From Cryptomeria japonica (Eukaryota; Streptophyta; Pinopsida; Cupressales; Cupressaceae), in contig NC_081409.1 of NCBI RefSeq assembly GCF_030272615.1, positions 617,467,755 through 617,531,754 on the forward strand: a stretch of 64,000 nucleotides of DNA. Reading direction: 5' to 3'. Positions 20,570-31,550 of this stretch are shown here, piece by piece. The position numbers and the translations under genes are program-made. Under the pieces are notes generated by a model. That model was not told the origin of the DNA, made no database searches, and was given only the letters and a program-made list of their open reading frames with translations. Position 1 is the stretch's first letter, and each line of letters opens with the position of its first letter.

Positions 20570-20581
20570 TGGTATCAGAGC
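20570..20581 (+). other. Primer binding site of Gypsy-C
   Basis: TGGTATCAGAGC, complementary to the 3' end of plant initiator methionine tRNA, three bases after the LTR. Confidence 0.9.
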
Positions 20582-20604
20582 CACTTGATTGAGAAAAGTG
20601 GTGT

Positions 20605-21804
20605 ATGTTAGACCAAGAGGTAGAATCAAAAGCCAACAACATGCTACCCAAGGCAATGAGTCAAGATGTCATTAGGAAGTTGGTCCAAGACATGCTCAGT
20701 GAAGCCCAGGAGCAAGATTCCAAGAAAGGTAAGGGAAATATCACAGAGTGGGGTGATGAAACTGATGATGAAGATGCAGATGTGATAGAAGTGGTAGTAG
20801 AAAAGAAGGAGTTGGAGAAAGATTAGAAAATCTTTTTAGATGCCCTTAAATCACTCAACAAAGATAGCTTGGATGGTTTCCCAATCTATAGTGGTAGCCT
20901 GAATGGAGAAGAACTATTGGATTGGATAGAAGCTTTGAACAACTATTTTGAATACAAGGAGGTTCTAGAAGAGAAGAGGGTCAATATGGCTAAGACCAAG
21001 TTGAAAGGATCAGCTTTAGTGTGGTGGAACATGATGCAAGAAGAGAGGGAACAAACCGGAATAAAGAAGATCAACTCTTGGGAGAGAATGAAAATCAGAA
21101 TCAAAACTCAATTCCTTCCACTAGATTATGAGGTGAAGATGTACAAGCAATTGATGAGTTTGAGGCAAAGGGAAATGGATGTGAGTTCTTATACAAGGGG
21201 GTTCAAAAAACTAACTCTAAGAGCAAGGAAACAAGAGGAAGAAGTGGAGAAGGTAGCCAGATACCTAAATGGTCTAAGACAAAACATTCAAGATGAAATT
21301 ATCATGATGGCACCTGAGACAAATCATAAGAGTTTTCAATTGGCCTTGAGAGCAGAGGACAAGATCAAGAGGAAAAGTGAGTTCAATCAAAGAGGTAGAG
21401 GTGGTAAAGGATTCAGAGGAAGAGGTACCTTTGGAAGGGGTCATAACTCTGGAAAGAATGAAGAAACCAATCAAACTGAACATAGTGGGGATAACTTTAG
21501 CAAGAATGGTCCGTTTAGAGGCAACTCTAGAGGAAGAAACAACTTTAGGGATAGATTTGGTACTCAAGGAAGAGGACCCACAATTTTCACCGGTAAATGC
21601 TTTCATTGTCATCAAGTGGGCCACACAATAAACCGGTGTCCTGAAAAGACTTCAAGTTCTTATGTAGGTGAAGGAAGAACACAATTGGTGCAGATTGAAG
21701 ACAATCAAAGTGTTACCTCACCAATCAGTAAAGCTGGACCAGTTTTAGATGGAAAGAACCTAATGTTAAGGAGGACCTTGTTGAAGGTGCCACATGCCAA
21801 ATAA
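20605..21804 (+). pseudogene. gag: Gypsy-C gag
   Basis: One frame from 20605 to 21804 with a TAG at 20824-20826. The first 70 codons are charged and acidic. The gag domain follows: DGFPIYSGSLNGEELLDWIE, ALVWWNMM, EREQTGIKKINSWERM, YKQLMSLRQREMDVSSYTRG. An Arg-Gly-rich stretch precedes a CCHC zinc knuckle CFHCHQVGHTINRC (about 21599-21640). The frame ends at a TAA at 21802-21804, where the protease would follow in the same frame. It resembles the gag of Gypsy-D (61051-62067) in order and motifs. Confidence 0.9.
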
Positions 21805-21940
21805 CCTACTCAAAGAAAGACACTCTTCAAAACCACTTGCAGATCATATGGTAAGATTTGTAGGGTCATAGTGGATTTAGGATCTACTGAGAACATTGTA
21901 GCAATTGAGATGGTAGACAAACTCAAGTTGAAAAGGTTAC
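21805..21940 (+). pseudogene. pol: Gypsy-C protease, N-terminal part
   Basis: Same frame as gag after the TAA. It contains the aspartic protease active-site block as VDLGSTEN (Asp codon 21874-21876); the family norm is D-S-G, so Ser is changed to Leu by one C-to-T change. The reading is cut at 21940 by the solo LTR and continues at 23699. Confidence 0.8.
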
Positions 21941-22357
21941 TGTAGACACATAAATATGTCCACTTAATTAAATGAATATTTAGCATTTATTTGATTATTT
22001 AACCATCAATCAATAATTAATTAAATTAATATTTAATTAATTCATCTTAACCCTCTTCTCCTATTAATTAAATAAATTATTCAATTTATTTGATTTAATT
22101 CACTTAACCAAATTCAGACCATTAATTAAATAAATAAATCATATTTTTTTAATTAAATCTTCTTTTACAGTTAAATAAATTAATATTTATTTAAATCCCC
22201 CGAAATCACATCTCTTACATTTAAATAAATTAATATTTATTTAAATCACCTTTATCCTCCACCCACTTGCATTTTCCTACAAATGCAAGTTGTACAACTA
22301 TTTTAAATAAATAAATTATTTATTTAAAATCCTATTTATCCTCACCCACTTGAAACC

Positions 22358-22515
22358 TTTAATGGTTTCCCTTAAAGCCTTCAAACTTAATGGCTTCTTT
22401 CTAGAGTCTTCTCAAGCCTTTAATGGTTTCCTTTAAAGTCTCCAAACTCAATGACTTCCTTCTAGAGTCTTCTCAAGCCTTTAATGGTTTCCCTCAAAGT
22501 CTTCAAGCATTTAAT
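22358..22515 (+). repeat. 61-bp tandem repeat in the solo LTR
   Basis: AATGGTTTCC recurs at 22361, 22422 and 22483, giving a 61-bp period over about 2.5 copies. Each unit also contains CTTCTTTCTAGAGTCTTCTC-like sequence. Confidence 0.85.
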
Positions 22516-23274
22516 GCTTTATCTTCCTTTTTCACATATAAATAAATTAAGATTTATTTAAATAAAATCCAAAATTCACACTCACATTTAAATAAATTAA
22601 TATTTATTTAAATATCTATCCAAATGCAAATTACACCATTTAATTGAAATAAATGATTTTACTTCAATTGAAAATCCCAAAATTGCTCCCACTTGTATTC
22701 TCCTACAAAATCCACTTGCATGCCTAAATCCCTTCTAGATTCTTCTAACTCTTCTAATTAGCCTAATCTTATCCTAATCATTGTCACATTCCTAAATAAA
22801 AGGAAGTCACTTCTCAAAAACCTCCAAAGTCTTCAATAACCATTAAAGGCTTTATGTCTTCAAATGGTTAACCTCTAAAGTCTTCCAAACCATTAAAGGC
22901 TCTTACATAACCATTTATGGTTAACTCACCTTTTACCTTTGGTTAGAGACTTTCCTCTAACTTAACCATCCTTTTGACTCATGAGTCTCTTCAAAGCATT
23001 TCTTTCTTTGACTAAGGTAACCATTTAACCCTTGCACATTCATTTATCCCTTGGATAAAAGGAATATCCATTAACCTAACCCTAACCCAACCCCCCAGGG
23101 TAACCATCATGTCCCCTCAAGCATTTAATTCTCCTTATCTCTCCTCTCAAGCCCCCTCATGGTGACACTTGTCAACATGGGATTGGGTTGAAAGTTTCAC
23201 ATGGATTGAATATATTTCAATCCTAACCCTTGTTAAAATTGCTCAATCTTAACCCTTCATTTCCCCACTTCTTC

Positions 23275-23283
23275 TATAAATAG
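23275..23283 (+). promoter_or_regulatory. TATA box of the solo LTR
   Basis: TATAAATAG, preceded by a C/T-rich stretch and followed by AAGCAAAGAAGGAAGC, is a good plant core promoter. It would start transcription near 23305-23312, rightward into the Gypsy-C pol remnant. Confidence 0.6.
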
Positions 23284-23698
23284 AACCCTTATCCTCAAGC
23301 AAAGAAGGAAGCATTCGAGTATTGTTGCTATACTGGTATTAGCATAAAGATTTTTCATAGCATCACTACCTACACTTGCATAGCATTTGTTTATCACATC
23401 CAACCATCTTGAATCTCCATATGGTATCCATGGCTAGTGCTAAAAGCTAAGAGCTACACTCATTTGGGACTTGGAGAGGGGAGAAACAAGGGAGAAGCAT
23501 CAAAAGGCATCATGGAAGCATCTTAGGGGGGCTCGTCTTCTTTCTTTTGTTTTGTTAAACTTCTTTCATGCCTTTTGAAATCTCTTTTGATATGTTTGGA
23601 ATGGTTTTTAGTTCTTTGTTTTGGTTTTATGGTTGAAACTAACTTATTAACATTGAACTTTGTTGTTGCCTTGTCCCCATTTCCATGACATCAGTTAC

Positions 23699-24660
23699 CA
23701 CATACCAATTCTTATAAGGTATCATGGTTGAGTAAAGGACAACATGTGCTAGTTGATGAGAAAGTCTGGATAGATTTTGAAATTGGAGAGTATAAGGACA
23801 AAATTCTATGTGATATACTACCAATGGATGCATGCCATTTGTTGCTTGGACGCCCTTGGAAATATGATGTCAAAGCCTTACATGATGGGGAGAAGAATTC
23901 TTATGTGGTCACCAAAGAAGGAAGGAAGTTCCAAATGGATCCTTTGGTTATACTGGGAGAAAAAAAACATGTAGGATCAAATGTTATGTTGCTTAGTGGG
24001 AAGGAGTTCCTAAAAGAGTTGAAGCATGAGGGGGACCAAGGATATGCCATCATATTGAAACCAAAAGAAGAGGCAAAGTCTGAACCTAAACCGGTAGTAC
24101 CTCAAGAACTGAAGACCTTGTTGGATCGATACAAGGACATTGTTGTCAATGAAATCCCAAATTCTTTACCCCCATACATAGATGTGAACCATTAGATAGA
24201 CCTCATACCCAGAGCTACCTTTCCAAACAAAGCTGCTTACAAAATGACACCAACTCAAAATGAAGAAATAGCAAGACAAGTGCAAGAATTGCTAGATAAG
24301 AGGTTGATAAAGAAGAGTCTAAGCCCATGTGCAGTACCTAAGAAAGATGGCAAATGGAGAATGTGCACTGACTCAAGAACCATCAACAAGATTACAATCA
24401 GATACCGGTTTCCAATGCCAAGAATTGAGGACCTAATGGACTACCTAGGAGGAGCTTGCTACTTTTCAAAGATGGATTTGAAATCAGGTTATCATCAAAT
24501 AAGGATGAAACCTAGAGATGAGTGGAAAACAACCTCTAAGACTAATGAGGGTCTCTATGAATGGTTGGTGATGCCCTTTGGGCTCACAAATGCACCTAGC
24601 ACCTTCATGAGACTTATGAATGAAGTGCTTTCACATTTATTGGTAAATTTCTGATTGTTT
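23699..24660 (+). pseudogene. pol: Gypsy-C protease C-terminus and reverse transcriptase N-terminus
   Basis: The frame resumes after the solo LTR duplication. The protease end is visible as DILPMDACHLLLGRPWKYD. The linker leads to HQIDLIP-type sequence, where TAG (24193-24195) replaces the usual Gln codon. RT motifs follow: [72 protein letters not shown] single-base shift near 24645 ends the frame just before the YLDD box. The next segment continues one frame away. Confidence 0.9.
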
Positions 24661-25640
24661 ATCTTGATGACATTCTGATTTTTAGCAGGTTAATGGAGGA
24701 GCATATCAAACTTTTGGATCAGGTCTTGAGGAAGCTACATCAAGAAAAGTTGATGATCAACTTAGACAAGTGTGAGTTCTTCAAAACCGAACTAGTATAT
24801 CTTGGTTTCGTAGTTTCTCAAGGTTGTTTGAAAATGGATCCAACAAAGGTAGGTGCAATAGTTAATTGGCCTACTCGTAAGTCAATAGGAAATGTGAGAA
24901 GTTATCATGGATTAGCTTCTTTCTATAGGAAGTTTATAAGAGGGTTTAGCTATATATGTGCACCTATATTGAACACTATCAAGGGGGGAATGAAATGTCA
25001 GTTTAAGTGGACTAGTGCATCAGACAAGGGGTTTGAGTTGTTGAAACAAAAAGTGGCAGAAATACCTGATCTTAGGCTCCCTGATTTCAATCAGCTCTTC
25101 ACAATGGAGTGTGATGCTAGCAAGTTGGCAATAGGGGCAGTTTTGAGCCAAGAAGGTCATCCGATAGCATTTTTCTCTCAGAAACTCAATGAGGCAAAAC
25201 AAAAGTATTCCACCTATGACCTAGAGTTGTATGTCATGGTACAAGCCCTTAAGAAATGGTGACATTATCTACTTCCCAATGAATTCATAGTTTATACTGA
25301 CAACCATACACTTAGCTTCTTGAATGGACAAGAGAAGTTACATCAAAGACACATCAAATGGGTTGAGCACTTGCAGGCCTATACTTTTTCTATCAAACAC
25401 AAGAAAGGAGTCACCAATAAGGTAGCAGATGCCTTAAGTAGAAGAGTTCTTACCATCCAAGAAGTGAAGCTCTAAAGTGTGGGATTAAGTGATCTCAAAG
25501 ATCTATACCAAGGTGACAAGGATTTTGGTGAAGCATATGATGTTTGCACCAAGTTTACTAATGTTTGTCATGTTGCATATTCTAATTTCATGTTGCAAGA
25601 AGGCCTTTTGTTTAAAGGACACTTACTTTACATACCTTAG
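24640..25640 (+). pseudogene. pol: Gypsy-C reverse transcriptase C-terminus and RNase H
   Basis: Begins with the catalytic [10 protein letters not shown] at about 24659, then the RT thumb (NLDKCEFFKTELVYLGFVVS) and connection (FYRKFIRGFSYICAPIL). RNase H starts at MECDASKLAIGAVLSQEG, with QKYSTYDLELYVMVQALKKW and, after a TGA (25260-25262), YTDNHTLSFLNG. Stops at 25260 (TGA), 25474 (TAA) and 25638 (TAG) break the frame. The order and motifs match Gypsy-D at 58848-59693. Confidence 0.9.
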
Positions 25641-27017
25641 TGTTCTATGAGGGACAATATCATCAAGGAGAAGCATCAAGGCAACTTAGGAGGACATTTT
25701 GGTCTTGACAAGACCTTAGAGCAGGTTGGACAGTTTTATCATTGGCCTAAACTTCAGGCAGATGTTAGAAGATTTGTAGAGCAATGTCCCATATGTCAGA
25801 GAACTAAGGAAACCTCCACCAATGCAGTTTTATATCAGCCATTGGCCATACCAACCAGACCGTGGGAATATTTGAGCATGGACTTTGTTCTTGGCTTGCC
25901 TAGGACTCCAAGAGGGTATGACAGTGTATTTGTCATAGTGGACAGATTTTGCAAGATGGCACACTTTATGCCTTGTGAATGCACTAATGATGCCTCTTAC
26001 ATAGCAAGGCTATTCTTCAAGGAAGTTGTGAGGATGCATGGCTTATCAGTTAGCATTGTGAGTGATAGAGACACTAAATTTGTAAGTCACTTTTGGAGAA
26101 CCTTATGGAAGAAACTAGACACCAAACTTTCCTTTTCATCAGCATACCATCCACAATTAGATCGTCAAACTAAAGTGGTTAAGAGATCCTTAGGTAACTT
26201 GTTGAGATGTCTCACCAAACAACATGGACAAGCTTGGGATCTAGTATTGGATCAAGCAGAGTATGCCTATAATGACTCAATTAATAGAAGCACAGGTCAG
26301 AGTCCCTTTGAAATTTTTTATGGATATCATCCTAGGGGCATCTTGGAACTTAGAGACTTCAGTCCTATGGACCATACAAGTGCACAAGGGAAAAATTTTG
26401 CAGAAAATATAAAAGAGATACATGAGAAGGTCAAGAAGACATTGCATCAGCACAATGAGAAGTACAAGGCACAAGCAGATAAGAAAAGAAGAGAAGTACA
26501 CTTTCAGGTTGGTGATCTAGTGTTGGCCTACTTGAGGAAGGAGAGGCTACCCAAGGGACAACCTAGTAAGCTATGCATGAAGAAGATCGGACCTCTTAAG
26601 GTGTTGCATAAATTTGGCAAAAATGCCTATGAGTTGGAGTTACCACCAAACTTGGGCATATCTCCAATCTTCAATGTATGTGATTTGTATCCATACAAGG
26701 GGTCTCAAACAACTACAAATCAAGAAGAACCTACTGCTATAGAAGATGTAGACTGGTTACAAGATTTATCTCCAAGCCAACCGGTCACATTGGAATGCAT
26801 TTTGGATTCTAAAGTTGTGAAAAAGACTAGGAGAGGAGTCTATATAGATTATCTGATCAAATGGATAGGGTTACCTAAGTCAGAGGCTACATGGATGTTA
26901 GAAAAGAGATGGCATACAACATGGTACCACTGTCCAAGCTTTATCCACTCAAGAGACTTGAGTTCTTCTTACCCCCGGAGCATGGTGCAGGAGCACAAGA
27001 TAAATTTTGTTGTGTAG
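25641..27017 (+). pseudogene. pol: Gypsy-C integrase with chromodomain, catalytic Glu lost
   Basis: The HHCC zinc region is intact (HQGNLGGHFGL ... CPICQRTKE). The core has D (LSMDFVLGLPRT) and D (VSDRDTKF). The expected Glu in HPQTDGQTEVV is Lys here (codon AAA 26172-26174, one G-to-A change), and the preceding Gly is Arg. This copy should be unable to integrate. After a basic C-terminal domain (VGDLVLAYLRKERL, GPLKVLHKFGKNAYELELP) comes a chromodomain-like segment around 26760-26930: ILDSKVVKKTRRG, YLIKWIGLPKSEATW. The final 11 codons run into the 3' LTR, so the end is at or just before 27016. Confidence 0.92.
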
Positions 27018-28599
27018 GTTCCAAGAGTTAGGAATCATGAGATTTTGGTTTTTTATAAGGTCAATAGGTTAGTGAACAAGTACTCAAATGTATGTAAGGA
27101 CCCTAGGAGTCACTGATTGGCCAATGTTGGCCTATGGGCTCTTAAGGGTGTCAGGTAGAGTACTTGGTAGAATAAGTTGGTTTTATGTTAGGATAGGTTG
27201 TTTGATGTGGTTTAATGGTTTTTAAGATCATTTGGACCTTTAGAAGTGATATAGGTTTGATTTGGGCCAAAATTGCTCGATTATGTAAAAGTTGTAAAAA
27301 GTTGCAAAAGTTGGTCATAGCAACTTTGTAACTTTTGCATTTTCCAAGCACCAACGGCTAGTTGGTTGTCTTTTTCAGTTAGAAGACACTTGTAACAAAC
27401 CCAAGGCTGATATAAGGCTTGGGAAAACCGATGAGAAGGTTGGTTGAATAATTGGAATAAGGAGAGCAAGATTTAACCTTCAATTTTTTGTGTTTTTCAG
27501 TGATTTGCATTGATTTTTCTTCGTATCGTATGGTCTATATGGACTTCCAAGCCTTGACCAAGGAAGGGATTGTTATAACCAAGACATACCTTTTATTTCA
27601 TGGTGATTTGAGGTTTTTAAGTGTTATAGTTTGTAAGTTTTGTCATTTTTGTTGCAGGCGAGTATCAAAGACCTTGAAACAAGGGTTTTGAAGACCTCAT
27701 GGCTCAAACCTAGCATTCCATGGTGGAACCTCGTACTAAAACCTTGTGGAATTATAGGAGGCCTTGTAAAGTATGTTTTCATTTTTATTTTAAGACAAGG
27801 GAGGCTAAACTCCAGATTTGCCACCATACCCTAGGCTTGGCACATTGAGTTGGCAAGCAATGGGGAACATGGACAGCAGGCCCTAGATGGGTGAATTTGT
27901 TGGATGGATTTGGTTCCAAGTTGGATTGGACATCCTCATGGGTGTAAAAACTCAAAACAATCATCAGAATCCTTGAGCAATTGGACTGGTGAAGGTATTT
28001 GAGCAAGACCCTATTTTGTAGGCTTAAAAGGAGGAATTAGGCGTAAAAAGGGTTAGGATAGTTAGTGACCAAACCCAAATCCAATTCTGAGATATTGTAT
28101 GAAAATTCCAAAAGGGTATCCAAAAAGCTAAATATTTCATACCGATGTGTAGGAATTCAGGCAAATAAGTGCAAAATACCTCACCGGTAGGGCTAATTGG
28201 ACTAGGTCTCCTAGTAGGCCTAAAAGTGCAAATTGGTCTTTAAGCTTGGAACCGGTAATCTCCAAGGTCCTAGTTGAAGAGATAGGTTTTGGAAACAACA
28301 AAAATTCAACCCTATGAGAGTTGGGAATGTGTGAGAGAAGATCCTAAGGTAGAGGGGGTTGGCTCTTGGTAATAGTGTGAGAAGGTGTGTAGTAGGAAAG
28401 TCTCAATTAAGGAGTGTTGGACACTAACTAAACAAGAGAAGGTCACCTTAGTCTAAGGACCTTAGGAAGGTCATTAAGGGTGGGCCCTGCAACCTTTGGA
28501 AGTTTGGAAAGAGTGGAACCATCGGATGGTTCAAGAGACTGCCTAGAGAGACATCAAGAATTAGCTAAACTGGTAGGAGTGAGCAACCCCTCTACATTG
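26983..28599 (+). repeat. 3' LTR of Gypsy-C
   Basis: 1617 bp, aligned by eye to 18951-20566 with scattered substitutions. It is preceded by CCCCCGGAGCA, a weak polypurine tract. It ends CTCTACATTG, with CTTGG duplicated at 28600-28604. Confidence 0.92.
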
Positions 28600-28604
28600 C
28601 TTGG

Positions 28605-29226
28605 TTACTTTCTAAATCCTCTAACAAGGTGGTCCATTAGTTTGGATTCTCAAATACTCCAGCGAGGTTACTCCTAATAGGGTATTGTACTTTTCATCAA
28701 GGCATATTTGTAAATCCCTTAACTGGGTGATTCCTAACAAAATCAGTTCTTAACAAGACTTATTGTAAAGCTTTAACAGGCTTGGCTCCTAACAGGGCAA
28801 ACTTCAGAAGAGTTCAGATAGCTATCCTTGTGAGTCTCATCTCACTCTAGTTTTTTCCTATTTGGGTTTTCCACGTATAATTATTTGTGTCAAGTGGTGA
28901 ATGCTTTTGTGGTTATGATCTTATTTGTTGATTTGATTAACTACTTAACTATTCTAATAAGGCATGATAACTGGAAGCATTGAGAGATGAATATGTTGAT
29001 ATTTGATTAAGCATTGTTGATGTTTACAAGATTGAAGTTGTTTACTATTAAGTTGTCATAATAGTCAAACTGGTTGATGTTGGTAATCTTTGAGATATTA
29101 TCTTCACAGAGTTATTTGTTGATAAGTTTATTTTTGAGTTTGGGAGTTTGTATCAGTTTTTGAGTATACTAATTCACCCCCCCTCTCAGTATTCTACCGA
29201 ATACTTATTCTTTCATCATACCATCA
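28605..29226 (+). repeat. Copia-B 5' LTR, second part
   Basis: Continues the LTR broken at 18950 and matches 34545-35162. It ends CATCATACCATCA. Just inside, TGGTATTAGAGC (29229-29240) is the initiator-Met primer site with one C-to-T change. Confidence 0.93.
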
Positions 29227-29296
29227 ATTGGTATTAGAGCATCTCAGGTCCTCTTTAACCTAAAGCCTAACAACTTGAGGAAAAGATCTTGTAATC

Positions 29297-30843
29297 ATGA
29301 TGAAGAAAGAAGGTCTGAAGTTCAACAAAGATAACTATAGGATATGGAGTGACAGAATGAAGATTTACATTAAGAGTCTGGGAAGTCAGTATTGGGATCA
29401 TGTAGAAACCAAGTATACTGCACCTACTGGAACTCAACTGATGATCAGAAGAAAGAACAACAAGAGAATCATCAAGCATTAGAGGCTATTATCAGTTCCT
29501 TGTCTGATGCCGAATATGTAGATGTTCATGGTCTTGAAACTGCATATGAAGTATGGAAAAAACTTGAAGAGATTTATAGCGGTGATGAACATGTTAAGAT
29601 TGATAAAGAGGAGAGTTTAAGAGGAAATTTTGATGACATGAGAATGTCTAAAGGCAAAAATATCCAGTAGTATGGTCAAAGGATTAAAGAAATAGTTGGT
29701 GAAATAAAAAGTGTAGGAGGGAAAGTGGAAGATGCCACAGTGGTCAGTAAGGTACTAAGAACCCTGCTACCAGTTTATGGTATTCAAGTTGCAGTTATTC
29801 AGGATCTAAATTCCATTGACAAGAAAAAGGTAACTCTTGACTCTATTATTGGAGAACCTAGTGCTTTTGAGTTAAATGGCTATGATGGTAGTGTACAAAA
29901 ATCAAAATCTGCATTTAGAGCTGTTGTCTCTAACCCATCTTTTAGAAGAGGTAGAGATATCAACCATAGCTATGAATCCAGATCCAACAGAGATGTTGAT
30001 GAAGAAGACAATTTAGTGGAGCTTGAAGCATTGTTGGCAAAACAACTGCCTAGAGGCACTGGTAAATACCGAGGTAAGCTACCGTTGAAATGTTTTGCTT
30101 GCAATAAGATTGGTCATATAGCACCTAATTGCCCTAATAGAGAAAATGAATATAAGAGAGACAAATTCAAGAAGTATAAGGGCAAAGGCAAAAGAGATTG
30201 TCTTGTAGCTATTGACAGTGGTATTACTGATGATGAATCTGATGATGATGCTAGTGAAGATATTGTGTTTGTGGCTATTAAGGAAGAGACATTTGACCAG
30301 AAGGCTCTAGTATCTAGGATGGATAACTCTTATAATTGGATCATTGATAGTGGTTGTTCACATCACATGACTAGTGATCGTAGAAAATTTCTTTCCCTGA
30401 AGGAATTTGATGGCAGTTTTGTCAGATTTGGCAATGACTCACCCTATATGGTTAAAGGCAAGGGATTTATTTCTCTTAATGGGAAGAGCAGTGCTGACGA
30501 TGTTTATTGGGTTGAAGGTCTTAAGCATAATCTTCTGAGTGTGGCACAACTGAATGACGAAGGATACCCACTAGAATTTAGAAATGGCATGTGCAAAATC
30601 TTTGACAACAAAGGTGAATTGATTGCAACCGGATTACAGACCAGAGGTAGTCTATTTCATCTTAATCCAAAAGTTAACAACTGTTTGATTGCAAAGATAG
30701 ATGATAACTGGCTTTGGCATAGAAGATTTTGTCATATAAATTTTGACAATATTGTTAAAGTGAGCAAGTCTAAGATAGTAAGAGGTCTACCTCAGATAGA
30801 CAAACCGGTTAATGCCCTTTGTAAATAATGTCGGTTAGGGAAG
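29297..30843 (+). pseudogene. gag: Copia-B gag, protease and pre-integrase region
   Basis: Starts at ATG 29297 (gag block KFNKDNYRIWSDRMKIYI). A one-base shift near 29440 moves it to the frame used up to 30828. The rest of gag has LEAIISSLSDAEYVDVHGLETAYEVW and a TAG at 29668-29670 where Gln is expected. The zinc knuckle CFACNKIGHIAPNC lies near 30090-30135. The protease active site WIIDSGCSHHMTSD is intact, with its Asp near 30344. The gag-pre-integrase block LWHRRFCHINFDNI follows. A TAA at 30826-30828 separates it from integrase in the same frame. Confidence 0.92.
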
Positions 30844-31550
30844 ATGACTTCTTCTACTTTCAAGAGCAAGTCTTTCTTAGCAGAGAACTTGTTAGATTTG
30901 GTTCATACGGATCTATGTGGACCAGTAAGAACTAGAAGCATTTCAGGTGATAGATATTTCATGATCTTCACTGATGATTGTTCAAGGATGATGTGGGTCA
31001 CATTCTTGAAGGATAAGAATGAAGATTTTGGTAAATTCAAGGCATTCATAGCCTTAGTGAGAAAGAGAGTGGCAAAAAGATAAAATGTTTGAGAACAAAT
31101 TAAGGTGGTGAATTTACTTCTGAGGAATTCACTAAGTACTGTGATGAGAGTGGTATCAAGTGGAAGCTTTCTATACCAAGGACACCATAGCAGAATGGTA
31201 TAGCAGAGAGAAACAACCGGTCAGTGGTTGAAGCATCTAGGACTATGTTGATACAAGATGATGTGGCGAAAACATTTTGGAGAGAAGCTATAATTACAAT
31301 GGTCTACACAATGAACTGGGTTCTGATGAAAAGAGGTAAGGACAAGACACCTTATGAGTACTGGTATGGAAGATCACCCTATGTTAGCTATTTTAAGATC
31401 TTTGGTAGTAAATTTTTTATCAAAAGAGGAGACTACATAAGCAAGTTTGAAGTGAAGAGTGATGAAGGCATATTTCTTGGCTATTCCACCAAGAGTAAGG
31501 CCTACAAATGCTTCAATAACCAGACATAGAGAATTGTTGAAACTGTTGAT
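30844..31550 (+). pseudogene. pol: Copia-B integrase, second catalytic Asp changed
   Basis: First catalytic Asp in LVHTDLCGPVRT; core block YFMIFTDDCSRMMWVTFLKDK. The frame stops at 31081-31083 and shifts by one. In the new frame the second catalytic block reads R-T-N-stop-G-G-E-F, so the Asp is Asn and the next codon is TAA. The third block keeps Glu (QNGIAERNN). KTPYEYWYGRSPYVSYFKIFG and FLGYSTKSKAYKCFN follow. A TAG at 31527-31529 ends the open stretch. Confidence 0.9.

Larger units (their letters stand above)
21941..23693 (+). mobile_element. Solo LTR related to the Tat-1 LTR family
   Basis: 1753 bp starting TGTAGACACATAAATATG and ending ATGACATCA, flanked by the perfect duplication GTTAC (21936-21940 and 23694-23698). 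There are no internal genes. The start resembles the minus-strand start of the Tat-1 LTR (TGTAGACACCTAAAATTG), and both are full of palindromic modules such as TTAAATAAATTAATATTTATTTAAAT. This is most simply a solo LTR left by recombination between two LTRs of a Tat-type element. Confidence 0.88.
18951..28599 (+). mobile_element. Gypsy-C: chromovirus-type Ty3/gypsy element inserted in the Copia-B 5' LTR
   Basis: LTRs of about 1.6 kb begin TGGTGCAGGAGCAC. Target duplication CTTGG is present at 18946-18950 and 28600-28604. Without the solo LTR inside it, the element is about 7.9 kb. The order is gag with zinc knuckle, protease, RT, RNase H, integrase and a C-terminal chromodomain, which identifies a plant chromovirus. 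It uses an initiator-Met primer site. Several stops, one frameshift and a changed integrase catalytic residue make it inactive. Confidence 0.95.

Noticed and set aside
20070-20570. Host gene or tRNA gene in the repeated CCTAAGGT-rich part of the Gypsy-C LTR
   Set aside because: The same sequence occurs in both LTRs (to 28599), with no tRNA cloverleaf and no frame.
23070-23105. Telomere-like CCTAACCCTAACCC run in the solo LTR
   Set aside because: Only about two units, inside an LTR; no array. Similar C-rich runs near 50960-51420 are also single and irregular.
24645-24690. Programmed frameshift in Gypsy-C RT
   Set aside because: The shift falls just before the catalytic YLDD box, and the copy has many other breaks; a random one-base loss is simpler.
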